Positions 27,490 to 37,959 of a DNA stretch of 64,000 nucleotides are shown here, one piece after another. The stretch lies in the NCBI RefSeq assembly GCF_028283685.1, contig NZ_JAPWKF010000001.1:496001-560000 (forward strand), in the 5' to 3' direction. A program made the position numbers and the translations under genes. Under the pieces are notes generated by a model. That model saw only the letters and a program-made list of their open reading frames with translations, was not told the DNA's origin and did not search any database. Position 1 is the first letter of the stretch. Every line of letters begins with the position of its first letter. The DNA comes from Edaphobacter sp. GTDB taxonomy: Bacteria; Acidobacteriota; Terriglobia; Terriglobales; Acidobacteriaceae.

Positions 27490-29348
27490 CATTTAAGCTC
27501 TTCCACGGGATCGCCTTCACCGGGCGCGAGAAAGAGATTGGCTTCGAGGCCATGCTGACGAGTGTAGAGATCGTAGTACCTGCCCTGTTCGGCATAGAGC
27601 TCGTCGTGAGTTCCTTTTTCCACCACGCTCCCCTGCTCAATGACGAGGATCTGATCTGCCCGGCGAATCGTCGAGAGACGATGGGCGATCACAAAGGTCG
27701 TTCGTCCCTTCATCAGGTGATTGAGACCGCCCTGGATCATCGCTTCTGACTCGGAGTCTAGCGAACTGGTCGCCTCATCGAGGATGAGAATGCGTGGGTC
27801 CGCCAGAATCGCGCGCGCAATGGAGAGACGCTGCCGCTGACCACCGGAAAGCTTCACCCCCCGCTCGCCAACGATCGTCCCGTATCCCTCCTGGAAGCGT
27901 TCTGCAAACTCGTCGACGCGGGCAATCTTACAGGCGTGCAGAAACTGCTCCTCGGTCGCCAACGGATGCGAGAACAGGATGTTCTCCCGAATCGTGCCAT
28001 CGAAGAGAAAAGTCTCCTGAAGGACAACGCCCAGCTGATTTCGATAACTCGCCAGGTTGACCGTGGCGAGATCGAGTCCGTCGATCAACACCTGGCCGGT
28101 GCTGGCCGAATGGAAGGCGCAGATCAGCGAGATGATCGTCGATTTACCCGACCCTGACGATCCGACCAGGGCAGTCACCGTGCCCGGCCGGGAATCGAAG
28201 CTGATGCCATGCAGGACTTCCTTCCCTTCTTCGTACGAGAAGGTCACGTCCTGAAAGGACACTTCGCCGCGAATCGGACCGAGAATTTCGGTCCGCAGTG
28301 GATCAGCATCCTCCGTTGCCTCGGCAAGAATCTCGCTCGTACGGTCAAGGCCGGCGACGGCTTCTGTAAGCTGCGTTCCGATCGACACCAGCTGAACGAT
28401 CGGGGCGATCATAAAGGCCAGGAACATCACATACGTGACATAGCCTCCGGTCGTCAGCCTTCCAGCAACAACCTGGTGAGCGCCAAGGTACATGATGAGC
28501 GCACCGACAACACCAAGCACTGCTGTCGAAGCGAGTGCCATCAGGGATTGCGCCGTGAGCGATGAGATGACATTCTGCAGCAGCCGATTGGCGCCCCCCG
28601 CAAAGACCTCGGCCTCAGTGGACTCAGCATGATAGCCCTTGACCACTCGAACGCCGCCCAAAGACTCCGTGAGCCGGCCGGTCACCTCTGAGTTAATCTT
28701 CGAGCGCTCCCGGAAGATGGGACGAATCGTCTTGAAGGCGCGTTGCAGAATGAGCCCGAAGACGACAAGGATCACAAACGTCACCAGGGTCATCTGGACA
28801 CTAAGATGAATCAGGTAGCCGAAGGCAAACAGCGCTGTGAGAACGCCTCCGAAGAAGTCGATGACACCTGTGCCGATCAGGTTTCTAACGCCCTCAACAT
28901 CCGTCATGATGCGCGCTACAAGGGTTCCGGTTCGATTTTCATCGTAAAAGGCGACTGGCAGGCGACCGATATGCTCCTGAACCTGCATCCTCAGCTCTGC
29001 GATCAGCCGCTGACCTTCCTTGGAGAGGAGCTGGGTCAGGGTAAACGATGTAATTCCCTGAACAATCGTGGCTAAGGCGACGATCCCAACGATATAAGGC
29101 AGCTGGTACAGCAGATGCTTGCCCATCACGTTATCGATCAGGTAGCGCGTGGAGGCAGGAAGAATGAGTCCGCTCGCACGGTTGACGACCATCAGCAGGA
29201 AGCTACAACCCAGCAACACACGCCTGGGCCTGATGAGCTTCCAGACCTCAGGCAACACCTTTTTCAGCGTTGGCCGCGGACGGGTAGCAGTCATCTCGCC
29301 GGAGATTGCGCGTCCTGTGTTCCGTGATGGTCGATCGGCGGCCTTCAT
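27489..29348 (-). CDS. ABC exporter, fused membrane and ATPase domains (MsbA-like)
   Basis: A half-transporter of about 619 residues that works as a homodimer. Six membrane helices fill about residues 40-330. The nucleotide-binding domain has Walker A GSSGSGKST, the signature LSGGQRQRLS, Walker B ILILDEATSSLDSES and the H-loop VIAHRLST. It resembles lipid-A/multidrug flippases, but sequence alone does not fix the substrate. ATG 29348 has GGAG 8 nt upstream and is preferred over ATG 29387. It is convergent with cpoB. Confidence 0.9.
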   Translation of the reverse strand: MKAADRPSRNTGRAISGEMTATRPRPTLKKVLPEVWKLIRPRRVLLGCSFLLMVVNRASGLILPASTRYLIDNVMGKHLLYQLPYIVGIVALATIVQGITSFTLTQLLSKEGQRLIAELRMQVQEHIGRLPVAFYDENRTGTLVARIMTDVEGVRNLIGTGVIDFFGGVLTALFAFGYLIHLSVQMTLVTFVILVVFGLILQRAFKTIRPIFRERSKINSEVTGRLTESLGGVRVVKGYHAESTEAEVFAGGANRLLQNVISSLTAQSLMALASTAVLGVVGALIMYLGAHQVVAGRLTTGGYVTYVMFLAFMIAPIVQLVSIGTQLTEAVAGLDRTSEILAEATEDADPLRTEILGPIRGEVSFQDVTFSYEEGKEVLHGISFDSRPGTVTALVGSSGSGKSTIISLICAFHSASTGQVLIDGLDLATVNLASYRNQLGVVLQETFLFDGTIRENILFSHPLATEEQFLHACKIARVDEFAERFQEGYGTIVGERGVKLSGGQRQRLSIARAILADPRILILDEATSSLDSESEAMIQGGLNHLMKGRTTFVIAHRLSTIRRADQILVIEQGSVVEKGTHDELYAEQGRYYDLYTRQHGLEANLFLAPGEGDPVEELK

Positions 29349-29429
29349 AGAAGGCGCTCCAAAGCTGGAAGGTCCAAGGGAAGGCATCTCTATACCAGTG
29401 TACGCTTCTGCCCTCCCCCAACCGGAGGG

Positions 29430-29804
29430 CTAGGCCTTCGCGACGCGTGCGTTGATAAACGAGCGAATGCAGAACAACACATAGATCAGGCATAGCAGCG
29501 ACATCGCCGCCTTCTCAAGAATTGCAGCCGGATAAGGGTACGACGCTCCGTGTGAAAGCCGGTACGCCGCGATATCGGCCGGAATCATGGACAGGAAGCC
29601 GAGCAGAGCTACGGTGACGGAGATGTGCATCCACAGCATGCGCTTCTTCGAGTCAGCCGTATTCGCAAGCGCTCCAAAGAGAACAAACAAAAGTCCGAGG
29701 ACCGCAGGAATCAGCGCCGTGGGGTGAGCGCTCCCCGTCGCGACGAATCCGGTGACCGCCAGAAGAATAAGAATGATTCCAAACGCAATAGTGAACCTTG
29801 CCAT
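29430..29804 (-). CDS. Small four-helix membrane protein, unknown
   Basis: I do not recognise this 124-residue protein. Four hydrophobic helices are visible (about 4-24, 28-48, 57-75 and 98-116) with short polar loops; one loop has TADSKKRMLWMH. AGGAG about 10 nt upstream supports ATG 29804. It follows the SCO1-like gene on the same strand after 144 nt, so a role in cytochrome oxidase or copper-related assembly is possible but only by association. Confidence 0.72.
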   Translation of the reverse strand: MARFTIAFGIILILLAVTGFVATGSAHPTALIPAVLGLLFVLFGALANTADSKKRMLWMHISVTVALLGFLSMIPADIAAYRLSHGASYPYPAAILEKAAMSLLCLIYVLFCIRSFINARVAKA

Positions 29805-29948
29805 GTTCTTGTAGCTCCTGATCTTGTGGGCTTGTCCGGTTCCCCGGTTTTTAGCCTGATGCTGAGGATAAACGATTCGAGGGCCCCGGAACATGCCATC
29901 ACCCGCTCTCAGCAGCCAGCAACGGGATTCAGTGGACCAGCCATTGAC

Positions 29949-30860
29949 CTAAGCTGCCGCGACCTTCTTCAACACGGCCACAATATCTTCGGGCTTCCAG
30001 TCATTTGTCGGGAACCAGGCAGCGATCTTGCCGTCCTTGCCGATGACCGCCGTCGAGAGCGAATGGGTGAGGGTCTTGTCATCTCCCTGGGTAATTCCAA
30101 CCCCGAAGTACTGTGTGATTGAATCCAGTTCTTTTTCTGGAGGAGCCGCGAAGTCCCAGTGCCCGAACTTCTCGCGCGTGTAGTTTCCTGTATACGCTCC
30201 ACCGTAGCTACGCAGAACAGATGGCGTGTCGTATTTGGGATCAAAGCTGATGCTCAACAGGTGCGTCTCCGCATAAAGGGAAGCATCCTTAGCCAGGGCT
30301 TTATCAATCTCGGCGAAGTTACGGCTCATCCGCGGACAATAGTCCGCAATCGGGCAGCGCGTGTAAATAAAGGTGACGAGCAGCACCTTCCCCTTGAACT
30401 GGGACACATGAATCGTCTTATCGCTCTGATTGAGCAGGTGAAAGTCCGGAACGCTGTCTCCCGGTTTGGGCACGTGATACTGAACCGCAGGCTTGTAGTC
30501 CGGGCGGGCCTGAGCCAGGACCACAATATTGTCGAGCTCAGGACTGCGGAACCCCGCTGCGTCCTGCTGAGCGATGATACGCGCGGAGATCATGTCACCG
30601 GGATGCAGCTCGCTTACGATCGATGGATCTTTCAGCTTATAAGGCATCGTCATTGCGTCCATGAAGCCAGGAACCGCATCGTGATCGAGCGTGACGTGGG
30701 TCGCATCCGTGCTGATGATCTTGCCTCTCACCGGGAATGTTTTTTCAACATATTTCTTCTCAGTCCCTGACGATCCGGTATTGCAGCCCAGGGTCAGCGT
30801 TGTCGCAGCAACCAGCATGACGGGGGCAAAGACAGATGCAAGAAAGAACTTTCGAGACAC
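29949..30860 (-). CDS. CusF-like/SCO1 fusion copper chaperone
   Basis: An exported protein of 303 residues combining two copper domains. After a signal peptide (possible lipidated Cys at 26) comes a CusF-type segment (about 40-110) with GFMDAMTMPY, the Met/His copper site of that family. A SCO1/SenC thioredoxin-fold domain follows, with copper-binding cysteines in YTRCPIADYCPRM and the distal His in KTLTHSLSTAVIG. SCO1 delivers copper to the CuA centre of cytochrome oxidase. The GTG at 30860 has AGGAG 9 nt upstream; TTG at 30866 is too close to it. Confidence 0.9.
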   Translation of the reverse strand: MSRKFFLASVFAPVMLVAATTLTLGCNTGSSGTEKKYVEKTFPVRGKIISTDATHVTLDHDAVPGFMDAMTMPYKLKDPSIVSELHPGDMISARIIAQQDAAGFRSPELDNIVVLAQARPDYKPAVQYHVPKPGDSVPDFHLLNQSDKTIHVSQFKGKVLLVTFIYTRCPIADYCPRMSRNFAEIDKALAKDASLYAETHLLSISFDPKYDTPSVLRSYGGAYTGNYTREKFGHWDFAAPPEKELDSITQYFGVGITQGDDKTLTHSLSTAVIGKDGKIAAWFPTNDWKPEDIVAVLKKVAAA

Positions 30861-30953
30861 GGGCAAACTCTCCTGATTAACGATGATACGTGCATGGGCG
30901 CCACTCTTTCACCGCCACCTGGACAGATGTTCGATTTCCGAAAGGCTACGGCG

Positions 30954-30959
30954 TATAAC
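30954..30959 (+). promoter_or_regulatory. Putative -10 of addBA (leaderless)
   Basis: TATAAC (5 of 6 to consensus) ends 6 nt before the ATG of addB. No ribosome site is present at that ATG, which fits a transcript beginning on the start codon. Confidence 0.5.
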
Positions 30960-30965
30960 CGGTAT

Positions 30966-33707
30966 ATGGACGAAAGGCCCCCGACTGTAGAGCTCCAGCA
31001 AACGGTCGCCGAATCGCTTGACCGCGGGGCTACAGTAATTACCGCCAACCAGCGGACGGCGCGAACGCTGCGACGTGCCTTCGACCATCGGCAGCGAACC
31101 AAAGGGCTGTTGAGCTGGACCTCTCCTACAATTCTCGCCTGGGATTCCTGGATGGAGACGCTCTGGCGAACCGCGCTGCTCGAAGGACATACGACAGCCC
31201 TCCTGCTGAACGGTCTCCAGGAGCACACGATCTGGTGCTCCATCATCGAAGCGGATAAGACGCGTGGCGATGTCCTCCGATCTGTTGATGGCCTGGCAGA
31301 GCTGGCTGCCGAGGCCTGGCGACTCGTTGCGCAGTACGAGGCTTCGTCCCTGATGAAACAGGCAGCCTCCAGTCTCGATACCCGCACCTACCTTCGGTGG
31401 GCGGCGGCCTTCGATCGACGTTGCAAGGCACAGGACTGGCTCTCCAAGGCCCTGATCGAACAGCAGCTCCACGAGGCCGTTCAATCCGGTTCTGTGGCGC
31501 CTCCATTCGAAGTTTTGCTGGTCGGCTTTGACGACATCACTCCGGCCCGTCGACGTCTTCTCAAAGAAGTCACATCTGCAGGAGCACAGGTCATAGAAGT
31601 GCCTGTCGGTCCGCTTGCCGATGGCCGTCTTCAGGTGGAATGCAGCAATGATCAAGATGAGATTCTGGCTGTGGCACGATGGGCGCGGAACCGCCTGATC
31701 GAAGAGCCATCCTGCAGGCTTGCGGTGATCTCCCCTTCGCTTGAGTCTAGGCGCTCCTCCATCGATCGTTGCTTCCGGCACATTCTTTCACCGCATCTGG
31801 AAGAGATCACCGCATCCAACGAAACCGCTCCTTACGAATTCTCCATCGGGAGCAGGTTGTCGGATACCCCCTTGGTCCGCGTAGCCATGGAGATCCTCCG
31901 CTGGCTGTCGGGGCCGCTTCCCCTGGAGCGAATCAGCGCTCTACTTGTCTCCCCCCTCTTTGCCATGCCGGAGGGCGACGCAGAAGCACGCTCCATCTTC
32001 GATGCCTTCAACCTTCGCAGAGCGAAGCTTCTCCTGCGCCCGGAAGGAACGATCGCGTGGATGATTGCAACCGCGCGGCGCAACAAAAAACGGCCGCTAC
32101 CGGCAACGCTCCTCCTGACACTCTCGCGCCTTGAAGAAGCGCAGGAACGATATGAGATTGAAGACAAATTGCGCAGCTTTGCAGACTGGGCAACAACGAT
32201 ACGCAGCCTGCTCACCGATGCACAATGGGGACATCTTGGCACCGAGGACTCCATCGAATTTCAGACGCGCAAGCGTTGGGAGTCATGTCTGGATGAACTA
32301 GCTTCACTCGATTTTCGTGAGGTCGAAGCCAACTTTTCGACCGCTCTACACTCGCTCGAGCGGATCGTTCGAACAACGATCTTCACCCAGGAATCAAGAG
32401 AAGCTCCCGTGCAGATTCTGGGACCACTTGAAGCTGCCGGTGCTCAGTTTGATGCCATTTGGTTTTTAGGCGCAGGAGATATCACCTGGCCAACCAAGCG
32501 TTCCGGGAATGCGCTGCTACCTTGGACGCTTCAGGCACAGCTTGGAATGCCTGGAGACAATGTAGCGGATGATCGGCGGAATCTGGCAGTCGCCACCCGG
32601 ATCTGCGCAAGTGCTCCGCAGGTCATCTTCAGCTATGCGGCAGAGACCGAAGCTGGCCGGCAGAGGCTCTCCCCTTTGCTCGCCTCTCTTAGTCTCACCA
32701 TTGCATCCGTAGACTCCTTCTCTCCTGAAGACGCGCCTGAGATGCAGGCTCGCCTTGAGCCCTTCTTCGACACCATGCCATTGCCACGGCTGCCGGAGCG
32801 AACGATTCAGGGGGGAGCGGAGATTCTGCGCATGCAGGCCGCGTGCGGCTTTCGCGCCTTCGCGGAGAAGCGTCTTCTCTCCAGCGAGCTTAGAAGTGTT
32901 GTCCTGGGTATGGATGCTGGCGAGCGTGGAACAATCGTTCATGAAGCGCTCGAATCGTTCTGGAAGAAGGTGGGCAGCCAGGCCGCACTGAAGGCATTGG
33001 CCTCGTCACAGTTGAATGTCGCCATCACCGAGTCTGTAGAGGAGAGCATTCAGCGAGCGCTACAGTCGACACGCAGCGTGTGGGACGCCGCCTATGTCCA
33101 GGTGCAACGCGAACGCCTGCAGACACTACTGGCAAACTGGATGGAGATCGAACGAGTTCGCTCCGACTTCGAAGTTCTTGTCAGTGAAAAGCAGTTTGAC
33201 GACGTCAAGATTGGCCCCTTGCAGCTGACGGTGCGCGTCGATCGCGTCGATGCCACAGAGGCAGGAAGCGTCATCATCGACTACAAAACTGGAAGCGCTA
33301 TGCCCTCTCAGTGGATGGGAGATCGTCCCGATGCTCCGCAGCTGCCGCTCTATGCTGTTCTGTCCTCCATGCTTCAACCGGACATGCCGCCCATCGATCT
33401 CGCGTTTGCCAATATCCACGCTGGAGGAGACGCGGTCTTCGATGGCTACACCGGAAAAACAACACGAAGCGGTTGGAGGCCCAACAAAAAACGTCCCCCC
33501 ATTGAGGAACAACTCGAAGGATGGAAGACGGTTCTGACAGGGCTCGCAGAGAGCTTCGATCGCGGTGAGGCGCACGTAGATCCGAAGCAATATCCGCAGA
33601 CCTGCAAACATTGCTCCCAAAGAACACTTTGTCGCCTGAACCCTGCAGCGATTGACTTCGACGAGGAATTGGATGAACAAGCAGAAGGCGAGTCCGCAGA
33701 GTGGTGA
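30966..33707 (+). CDS. addB: AddB-like exonuclease subunit (PD-(D/E)XK nuclease)
   Basis: Subunit of an AddAB-type helicase-nuclease that resects double-strand breaks for recombination, 913 residues. The N-terminal two-thirds are a degenerate UvrD-like helicase fold without a recognisable Walker A. The nuclease domain is C-terminal, with VDRVDATEAGSVIIDYKTG as the PD-(D/E)XK core, and CKHCSQRTLC as part of an iron-sulfur clasp. It corresponds to the group called probable DNA repair protein in other genomes. ATG 30966 is chosen over 30894 and 30927 because of the upstream -10-like TATAAC. Its end overlaps addA by 35 nt. Confidence 0.85.
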   Translation: MDERPPTVELQQTVAESLDRGATVITANQRTARTLRRAFDHRQRTKGLLSWTSPTILAWDSWMETLWRTALLEGHTTALLLNGLQEHTIWCSIIEADKTRGDVLRSVDGLAELAAEAWRLVAQYEASSLMKQAASSLDTRTYLRWAAAFDRRCKAQDWLSKALIEQQLHEAVQSGSVAPPFEVLLVGFDDITPARRRLLKEVTSAGAQVIEVPVGPLADGRLQVECSNDQDEILAVARWARNRLIEEPSCRLAVISPSLESRRSSIDRCFRHILSPHLEEITASNETAPYEFSIGSRLSDTPLVRVAMEILRWLSGPLPLERISALLVSPLFAMPEGDAEARSIFDAFNLRRAKLLLRPEGTIAWMIATARRNKKRPLPATLLLTLSRLEEAQERYEIEDKLRSFADWATTIRSLLTDAQWGHLGTEDSIEFQTRKRWESCLDELASLDFREVEANFSTALHSLERIVRTTIFTQESREAPVQILGPLEAAGAQFDAIWFLGAGDITWPTKRSGNALLPWTLQAQLGMPGDNVADDRRNLAVATRICASAPQVIFSYAAETEAGRQRLSPLLASLSLTIASVDSFSPEDAPEMQARLEPFFDTMPLPRLPERTIQGGAEILRMQAACGFRAFAEKRLLSSELRSVVLGMDAGERGTIVHEALESFWKKVGSQAALKALASSQLNVAITESVEESIQRALQSTRSVWDAAYVQVQRERLQTLLANWMEIERVRSDFEVLVSEKQFDDVKIGPLQLTVRVDRVDATEAGSVIIDYKTGSAMPSQWMGDRPDAPQLPLYAVLSSMLQPDMPPIDLAFANIHAGGDAVFDGYTGKTTRSGWRPNKKRPPIEEQLEGWKTVLTGLAESFDRGEAHVDPKQYPQTCKHCSQRTLCRLNPAAIDFDEELDEQAEGESAEW

Positions 33708-36700
33708 ACTCTTCGCGCTCGATGAAATCAGCGAAGAACCAGCACCAGCCTCTACACCATCGACGGTCACGGATAACGCTGAGCGCCGCGACGCGCTCAA
33801 CATCACGCAATCCTGGATTGCAGAAGCACCAGCGGGCTCGGGCAAAACCGGGCTTCTAATTCAGCGATACCTCAAGCTCCTCGCAAGGACGGAGGTGCAG
33901 CAGCCGGAGCAGGTGCTCGCCATCACCTTCACACTGAAGGCCGCCGGAGAAATACGTGATCGCGTACTCGAACAACTGCAACGCGCGCTGGCAGAAACCA
34001 GTGACGCCGCAAGTGACTTCGAAGCAGAGACACTCTTGCTAGCCAGGGAAGTTCTGGAGCGCGATACCCGATTCGGATGGGAGATCCTGCAGCATCCCCA
34101 GCGCCTGAATCTCCGCACCATCGACTCCATCTGCGCTGAGATAGCGCATCGCCAACCCGTGCTCTCGGGCAGCAGCGGCTTGTCCCCTGTAGAAGATGCA
34201 GGCGATCTGTATCGTCTCGCTGCCGAACGAACCTTGCTTCTGCTTGGAGGCTCCGACACAGCTCTGAGCAGCGCCATCGAGCTTCTACTCCTGCAGCGCG
34301 ACGGCAATCTGCAAAAGTGCCAGGAACTCATCGCTGACATGCTTGCGCTGCGCGACCAATGGGGACGCTTGATTCCGCTCGACAAGGAAAGCCTCGAAGA
34401 AAGCTTCCTGGACGGTCAGGTTCTCCCGCAGCTTGAAGACACTCTCGCTTCAGCCATCTGCAGCGAACTCGAAGAGATCGAAAGATCTTTTCCTCGCGGA
34501 CAGCTGGAACGACTTGCCAGCCTTGCAAACGAGATGAGCAGCGCAGAAGGGTACAAAGATAAACCCTCTCCCCTGCTCGTTTGCCGCGATCGACTCGCTC
34601 CGCCGCAAGCCGTCGCCGACGATCTGCCGACATGGCAGGCGCTGGCACATCTCCTCTTAACCGGGGAAGGAAAATGGCGAGCCAGCTTCAATGCAAATCA
34701 CATGGGCTTCTCCCCCAGCAAAGAGCTTGTTGCAACTCTAAGGGAGATCGTTGAAACGCTTAGCGCCGACGAAGATCTGCTCAAAGCACTGCGTCGGTTA
34801 AGAACCCTGCCTCCGCCGATCTATCCACGAAGCCAGTGGCTCGTCGCGAAAGCACTCTTTCGCGTTCTATACCGCTCGCTTGCTGAACTGCAGATCATCT
34901 TTGCCGAACGAGGTGAGTGCGATTTCACGGAACTTGCTCTTCTGGCACGGACCGCGTTGCAGCATGAATCCAGCTCTGTCGAAAACTCCATGGGAATAGA
35001 GCTGCAGCACATCCTCGTCGATGAGATGCAGGACACCTCGACAAGCCAGTATGAGCTGCTGCAGCTTCTCACCCAGGGCTGGGATGGACACAGCCAGACA
35101 CTCTTTCTCGTTGGAGATCCGAAGCAATCGATCTATCTCTTCCGCCAGGCTCGCGTGGAGAGATTCGTGCGCACGATGTCAGAAGAGGTCCTTGGAGGAA
35201 TCGGCCTCAAGCTGCTCCGCCTCCGCTCGAATTTTCGCTCTCAGGCTGGACTCGTAAATGCATTCAACGGCATCTTCTCCAACTTGTTTCCACGCGAGTC
35301 CGACCACAAGAGACCGGACGAAGCGACCTACGTCCCTGCCGAACCTGTACGGCCAGCAAGCTTTGCCGAAGCACCCAGCGCGCACTGGCATACACAGGTC
35401 ATCGCGCCGAATACTTCCGAAGAATCGACATTGCCGAAGAAGTGGTTCGCTCGCCGCGAAGCGACCCATATTCGCCGCATCATCGAACAGTGGCGTGCCA
35501 TGCCTTTGCCCGAAGGACGCAGGAAGCCATGGAAGATCGCCGTCCTCGTGCGCAATCGCAGTCATCTGTCGCAGATCGTTGCGGAACTAAAACGCACAGA
35601 TGGTTCAGGCCCCATTCCCTTCCGCGCTGTCGATATTGAATCGCTCGCAGAGAGGCCGGAGGTTCTCGACCTCTTCGCACTCACACGGGCAGCGCTCCAT
35701 CCCGCAGACCGCATAGCATGGCTGTCCGTCTTGCGAGCACCTTGGTGCGGTCTCGAGTTAGCAGATCTGCACATGCTCTGTGGACAGGACGACGCGAAGT
35801 GGGAGCCGTACACCGTCACAGAGTTGATCGATCAGCGCGGCGATCTTCTTGGCGAACGTGGACGACAGGCCCTCCAGCGCATCCGGCACATCATCGCTTC
35901 CATGTCTCGGCAGCACTCACGAATCCCGCTTGCTGAGCTGGTGGAGCGCACATGGAAAACGCTGGGAGGAGACTCGTACCTTACTCCTGAAGAACTTTCC
36001 AATGTGCAACGCTATCTCGATCTCCTTTACGATGCCGAACAACATGGCAGCGCGGTAAACCTTGAATCGTTGAAGCAGAAGATGAGAAAACTCTACGCCG
36101 ACAGTATCGCAAAAGTGGGCGCGGTCGACCTGATGACAATTCATGGCTCAAAGGGCCTGGAGTGGGATGTTGTTCTGTTGCCTGGCCTTGAAAAAAAAGC
36201 CCGGACAGGTGGCCATCGCCTTCTGGTATGGGACACCCTCAGTTACAACGGCCAAGAGGATAGTGGCGTAATCTTCGCACCCATTCAACGCAAGGGAGAG
36301 GAAGAGGAAAAACTCAATCGATGGCTGCGTGAGGTCAGCCGCAGACGCGAGGAAGCTGAGACGAAGCGACTCTTCTACGTCGCCTGCACCCGGGCACGCG
36401 AAGAGCTCCACCTCTTTGCGACGCTCAAACAGAGGCAGGATAGCTCGCTGCATCCAGAGAGCAACACGCTGCTTGCAGCGGCATGGCCTGCTGCAGAATC
36501 ACACTTCGTGGACAGCGATCTTCATTCAAAACCCTTGATCGCTTCCATCGTAGCTTTTCCCGAACCCACCAATCACGCCGTTCTCCCGCAGCTTGCAGCG
36601 GAGGCTAAGCCGCGGTCATCCGAACCACTCTATCGCCTGCCCGTGACCTTCGTACGCACAGCTACGCCCTCGCTGCGCCTTGCTCCGAGACAGGAAGCAC

Positions 36701-37287
36701 ATCCCTCTGACTTTGTGCGCCCTGAGGGATCTTTTGAAGCCCGCATGGTGGGAACGGCCGTCCATGCATTTCTTGAGCTGATGGCGAACAAGATCAGCTC
36801 AGGCCATCATCCCTCACAGTTATTGAAAGAGATTCAGAGCTGGACGCCGAGGATAACGGCACTTCTTCGCAGCAGCGGTATCCCTTCCTCGAAAATTCCA
36901 ACTCTCGTTCCGACGATCCATCGCGCCCTCGCAAACACGTTGCAGGATCCTGAAGGATTATGGATTCTTCAATCTCATCGAAAGTCCATCAGCGAGCACG
37001 GGATCACGTCATGGGACGAAGAACAATCCAGAGTTCGCCTCGATCGCATCTTTCGCGCCGGAGATAATCCAACGGCCGCAGGCGAGGATCACCTCTGGAT
37101 CGTCGATTACAAGACAGCGGCAAACAGCCGCGGAGACATCAGCTATTTCATGCAAGCAGAACGAGAGAAATACGCTCCACAACTGGAGACATACGCTCGC
37201 ATTCTTCGAGGCGGCGGATACCAGGGCGAGTTGAGAGTTGGCCTTTACTATCCGCTGTTGCCCAGGTTTATCTGGTGGACGCCTTAA
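33673..37287 (+). CDS. addA: AddA/RecB-like helicase-nuclease
   Basis: UvrD/Rep-superfamily helicase with a C-terminal nuclease, 1,204 residues. Motif I is APAGSGKTGLL, motif II HILVDEMQDTS, motif III LVGDPKQSIYLFRQA, motif V MTIHGSKGLEWD and motif VI YVACTRAREELHLF. The C-terminal RecB-like nuclease has the active-site IVDYKT. It partners the preceding gene to unwind and degrade DNA ends. ATG 33673 has GAGG 6 nt upstream and lies inside the end of addB, indicating coupled translation. It is 9 nt from the opposing phoU stop. Confidence 0.93.
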   Translation: MNKQKASPQSGELFALDEISEEPAPASTPSTVTDNAERRDALNITQSWIAEAPAGSGKTGLLIQRYLKLLARTEVQQPEQVLAITFTLKAAGEIRDRVLEQLQRALAETSDAASDFEAETLLLAREVLERDTRFGWEILQHPQRLNLRTIDSICAEIAHRQPVLSGSSGLSPVEDAGDLYRLAAERTLLLLGGSDTALSSAIELLLLQRDGNLQKCQELIADMLALRDQWGRLIPLDKESLEESFLDGQVLPQLEDTLASAICSELEEIERSFPRGQLERLASLANEMSSAEGYKDKPSPLLVCRDRLAPPQAVADDLPTWQALAHLLLTGEGKWRASFNANHMGFSPSKELVATLREIVETLSADEDLLKALRRLRTLPPPIYPRSQWLVAKALFRVLYRSLAELQIIFAERGECDFTELALLARTALQHESSSVENSMGIELQHILVDEMQDTSTSQYELLQLLTQGWDGHSQTLFLVGDPKQSIYLFRQARVERFVRTMSEEVLGGIGLKLLRLRSNFRSQAGLVNAFNGIFSNLFPRESDHKRPDEATYVPAEPVRPASFAEAPSAHWHTQVIAPNTSEESTLPKKWFARREATHIRRIIEQWRAMPLPEGRRKPWKIAVLVRNRSHLSQIVAELKRTDGSGPIPFRAVDIESLAERPEVLDLFALTRAALHPADRIAWLSVLRAPWCGLELADLHMLCGQDDAKWEPYTVTELIDQRGDLLGERGRQALQRIRHIIASMSRQHSRIPLAELVERTWKTLGGDSYLTPEELSNVQRYLDLLYDAEQHGSAVNLESLKQKMRKLYADSIAKVGAVDLMTIHGSKGLEWDVVLLPGLEKKARTGGHRLLVWDTLSYNGQEDSGVIFAPIQRKGEEEEKLNRWLREVSRRREEAETKRLFYVACTRAREELHLFATLKQRQDSSLHPESNTLLAAAWPAAESHFVDSDLHSKPLIASIVAFPEPTNHAVLPQLAAEAKPRSSEPLYRLPVTFVRTATPSLRLAPRQEAHPSDFVRPEGSFEARMVGTAVHAFLELMANKISSGHHPSQLLKEIQSWTPRITALLRSSGIPSSKIPTLVPTIHRALANTLQDPEGLWILQSHRKSISEHGITSWDEEQSRVRLDRIFRAGDNPTAAGEDHLWIVDYKTAANSRGDISYFMQAEREKYAPQLETYARILRGGGYQGELRVGLYYPLLPRFIWWTP

Positions 37288-37296
37288 AAGTGCCCT

Positions 37297-37959
37297 CTAG
37301 TTCGAGGTGACGTTATGGCGCACATCAGCGCCACGCACCCAAAAGATCACGTCTTCCGCAACATTCGTTGCGTGATCGCCAACGCGCTCCAGGTTACGCG
37401 CAATAATCAGGGCGTTCAGAGATTGCGGAGTAAGATCGGGCCGCTCCTTGATGAACGTCGTCAGCGACCTGTACGCAGCATCATTCATCGCATCGACCTG
37501 ATCGTCCATCTCAAAAACAGAATCGGCCATCTCTGCATTACCCTCGATAAAGGCCTGCAGTGCCTTCCTCACCATGGCAAGAGACAACGAAGCAAGCCTG
37601 GGGATATCGACTGGCAGGTCGACGTTGGCAAGCGCTCCCATCTCGCGAACACGCAGAGCAATATTGACAGCCTGATCTCCGACGCGCTCCAGGTCGGCGT
37701 TGATGCGAATCACCGAAAGGATGAAGCGCAGATCAATTGCCATGGGCTGTTCCATCGCGAGAAGATCCAGGGCCATTTGATCGATCTCGCGCTCCAGCTT
37801 GTTGATCGCCGTCTCCGAGTGGAAAACAAGCTCGCAGATACTGAGATCGCGCGTGCGGTACGCTTCGACCGAGCGCTGGATCGCCTGCTCTGCCATACCG
37901 GCCATCACCAGAAGACGTTCTTTCAACTCATCCAGGTTCTGATGAAATTTGACGCGCAT
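37297..37959 (-). CDS. phoU: Phosphate signalling regulator PhoU
   Basis: A 220-residue all-helical protein with two PhoU repeats. Each has the metal-binding DLR/NLERVGD pattern: DLRFILSVIRINADLERVGDQ and, later, IARNLERVGDHATNVAED. It links the Pst transporter to PhoR and keeps the Pho regulon off when phosphate is plentiful. Its ATG overlaps the pstB stop as TGATG, so the two are coupled. No pst permease genes are nearby. Confidence 0.95.
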   Translation of the reverse strand: MRVKFHQNLDELKERLLVMAGMAEQAIQRSVEAYRTRDLSICELVFHSETAINKLEREIDQMALDLLAMEQPMAIDLRFILSVIRINADLERVGDQAVNIALRVREMGALANVDLPVDIPRLASLSLAMVRKALQAFIEGNAEMADSVFEMDDQVDAMNDAAYRSLTTFIKERPDLTPQSLNALIIARNLERVGDHATNVAEDVIFWVRGADVRHNVTSN

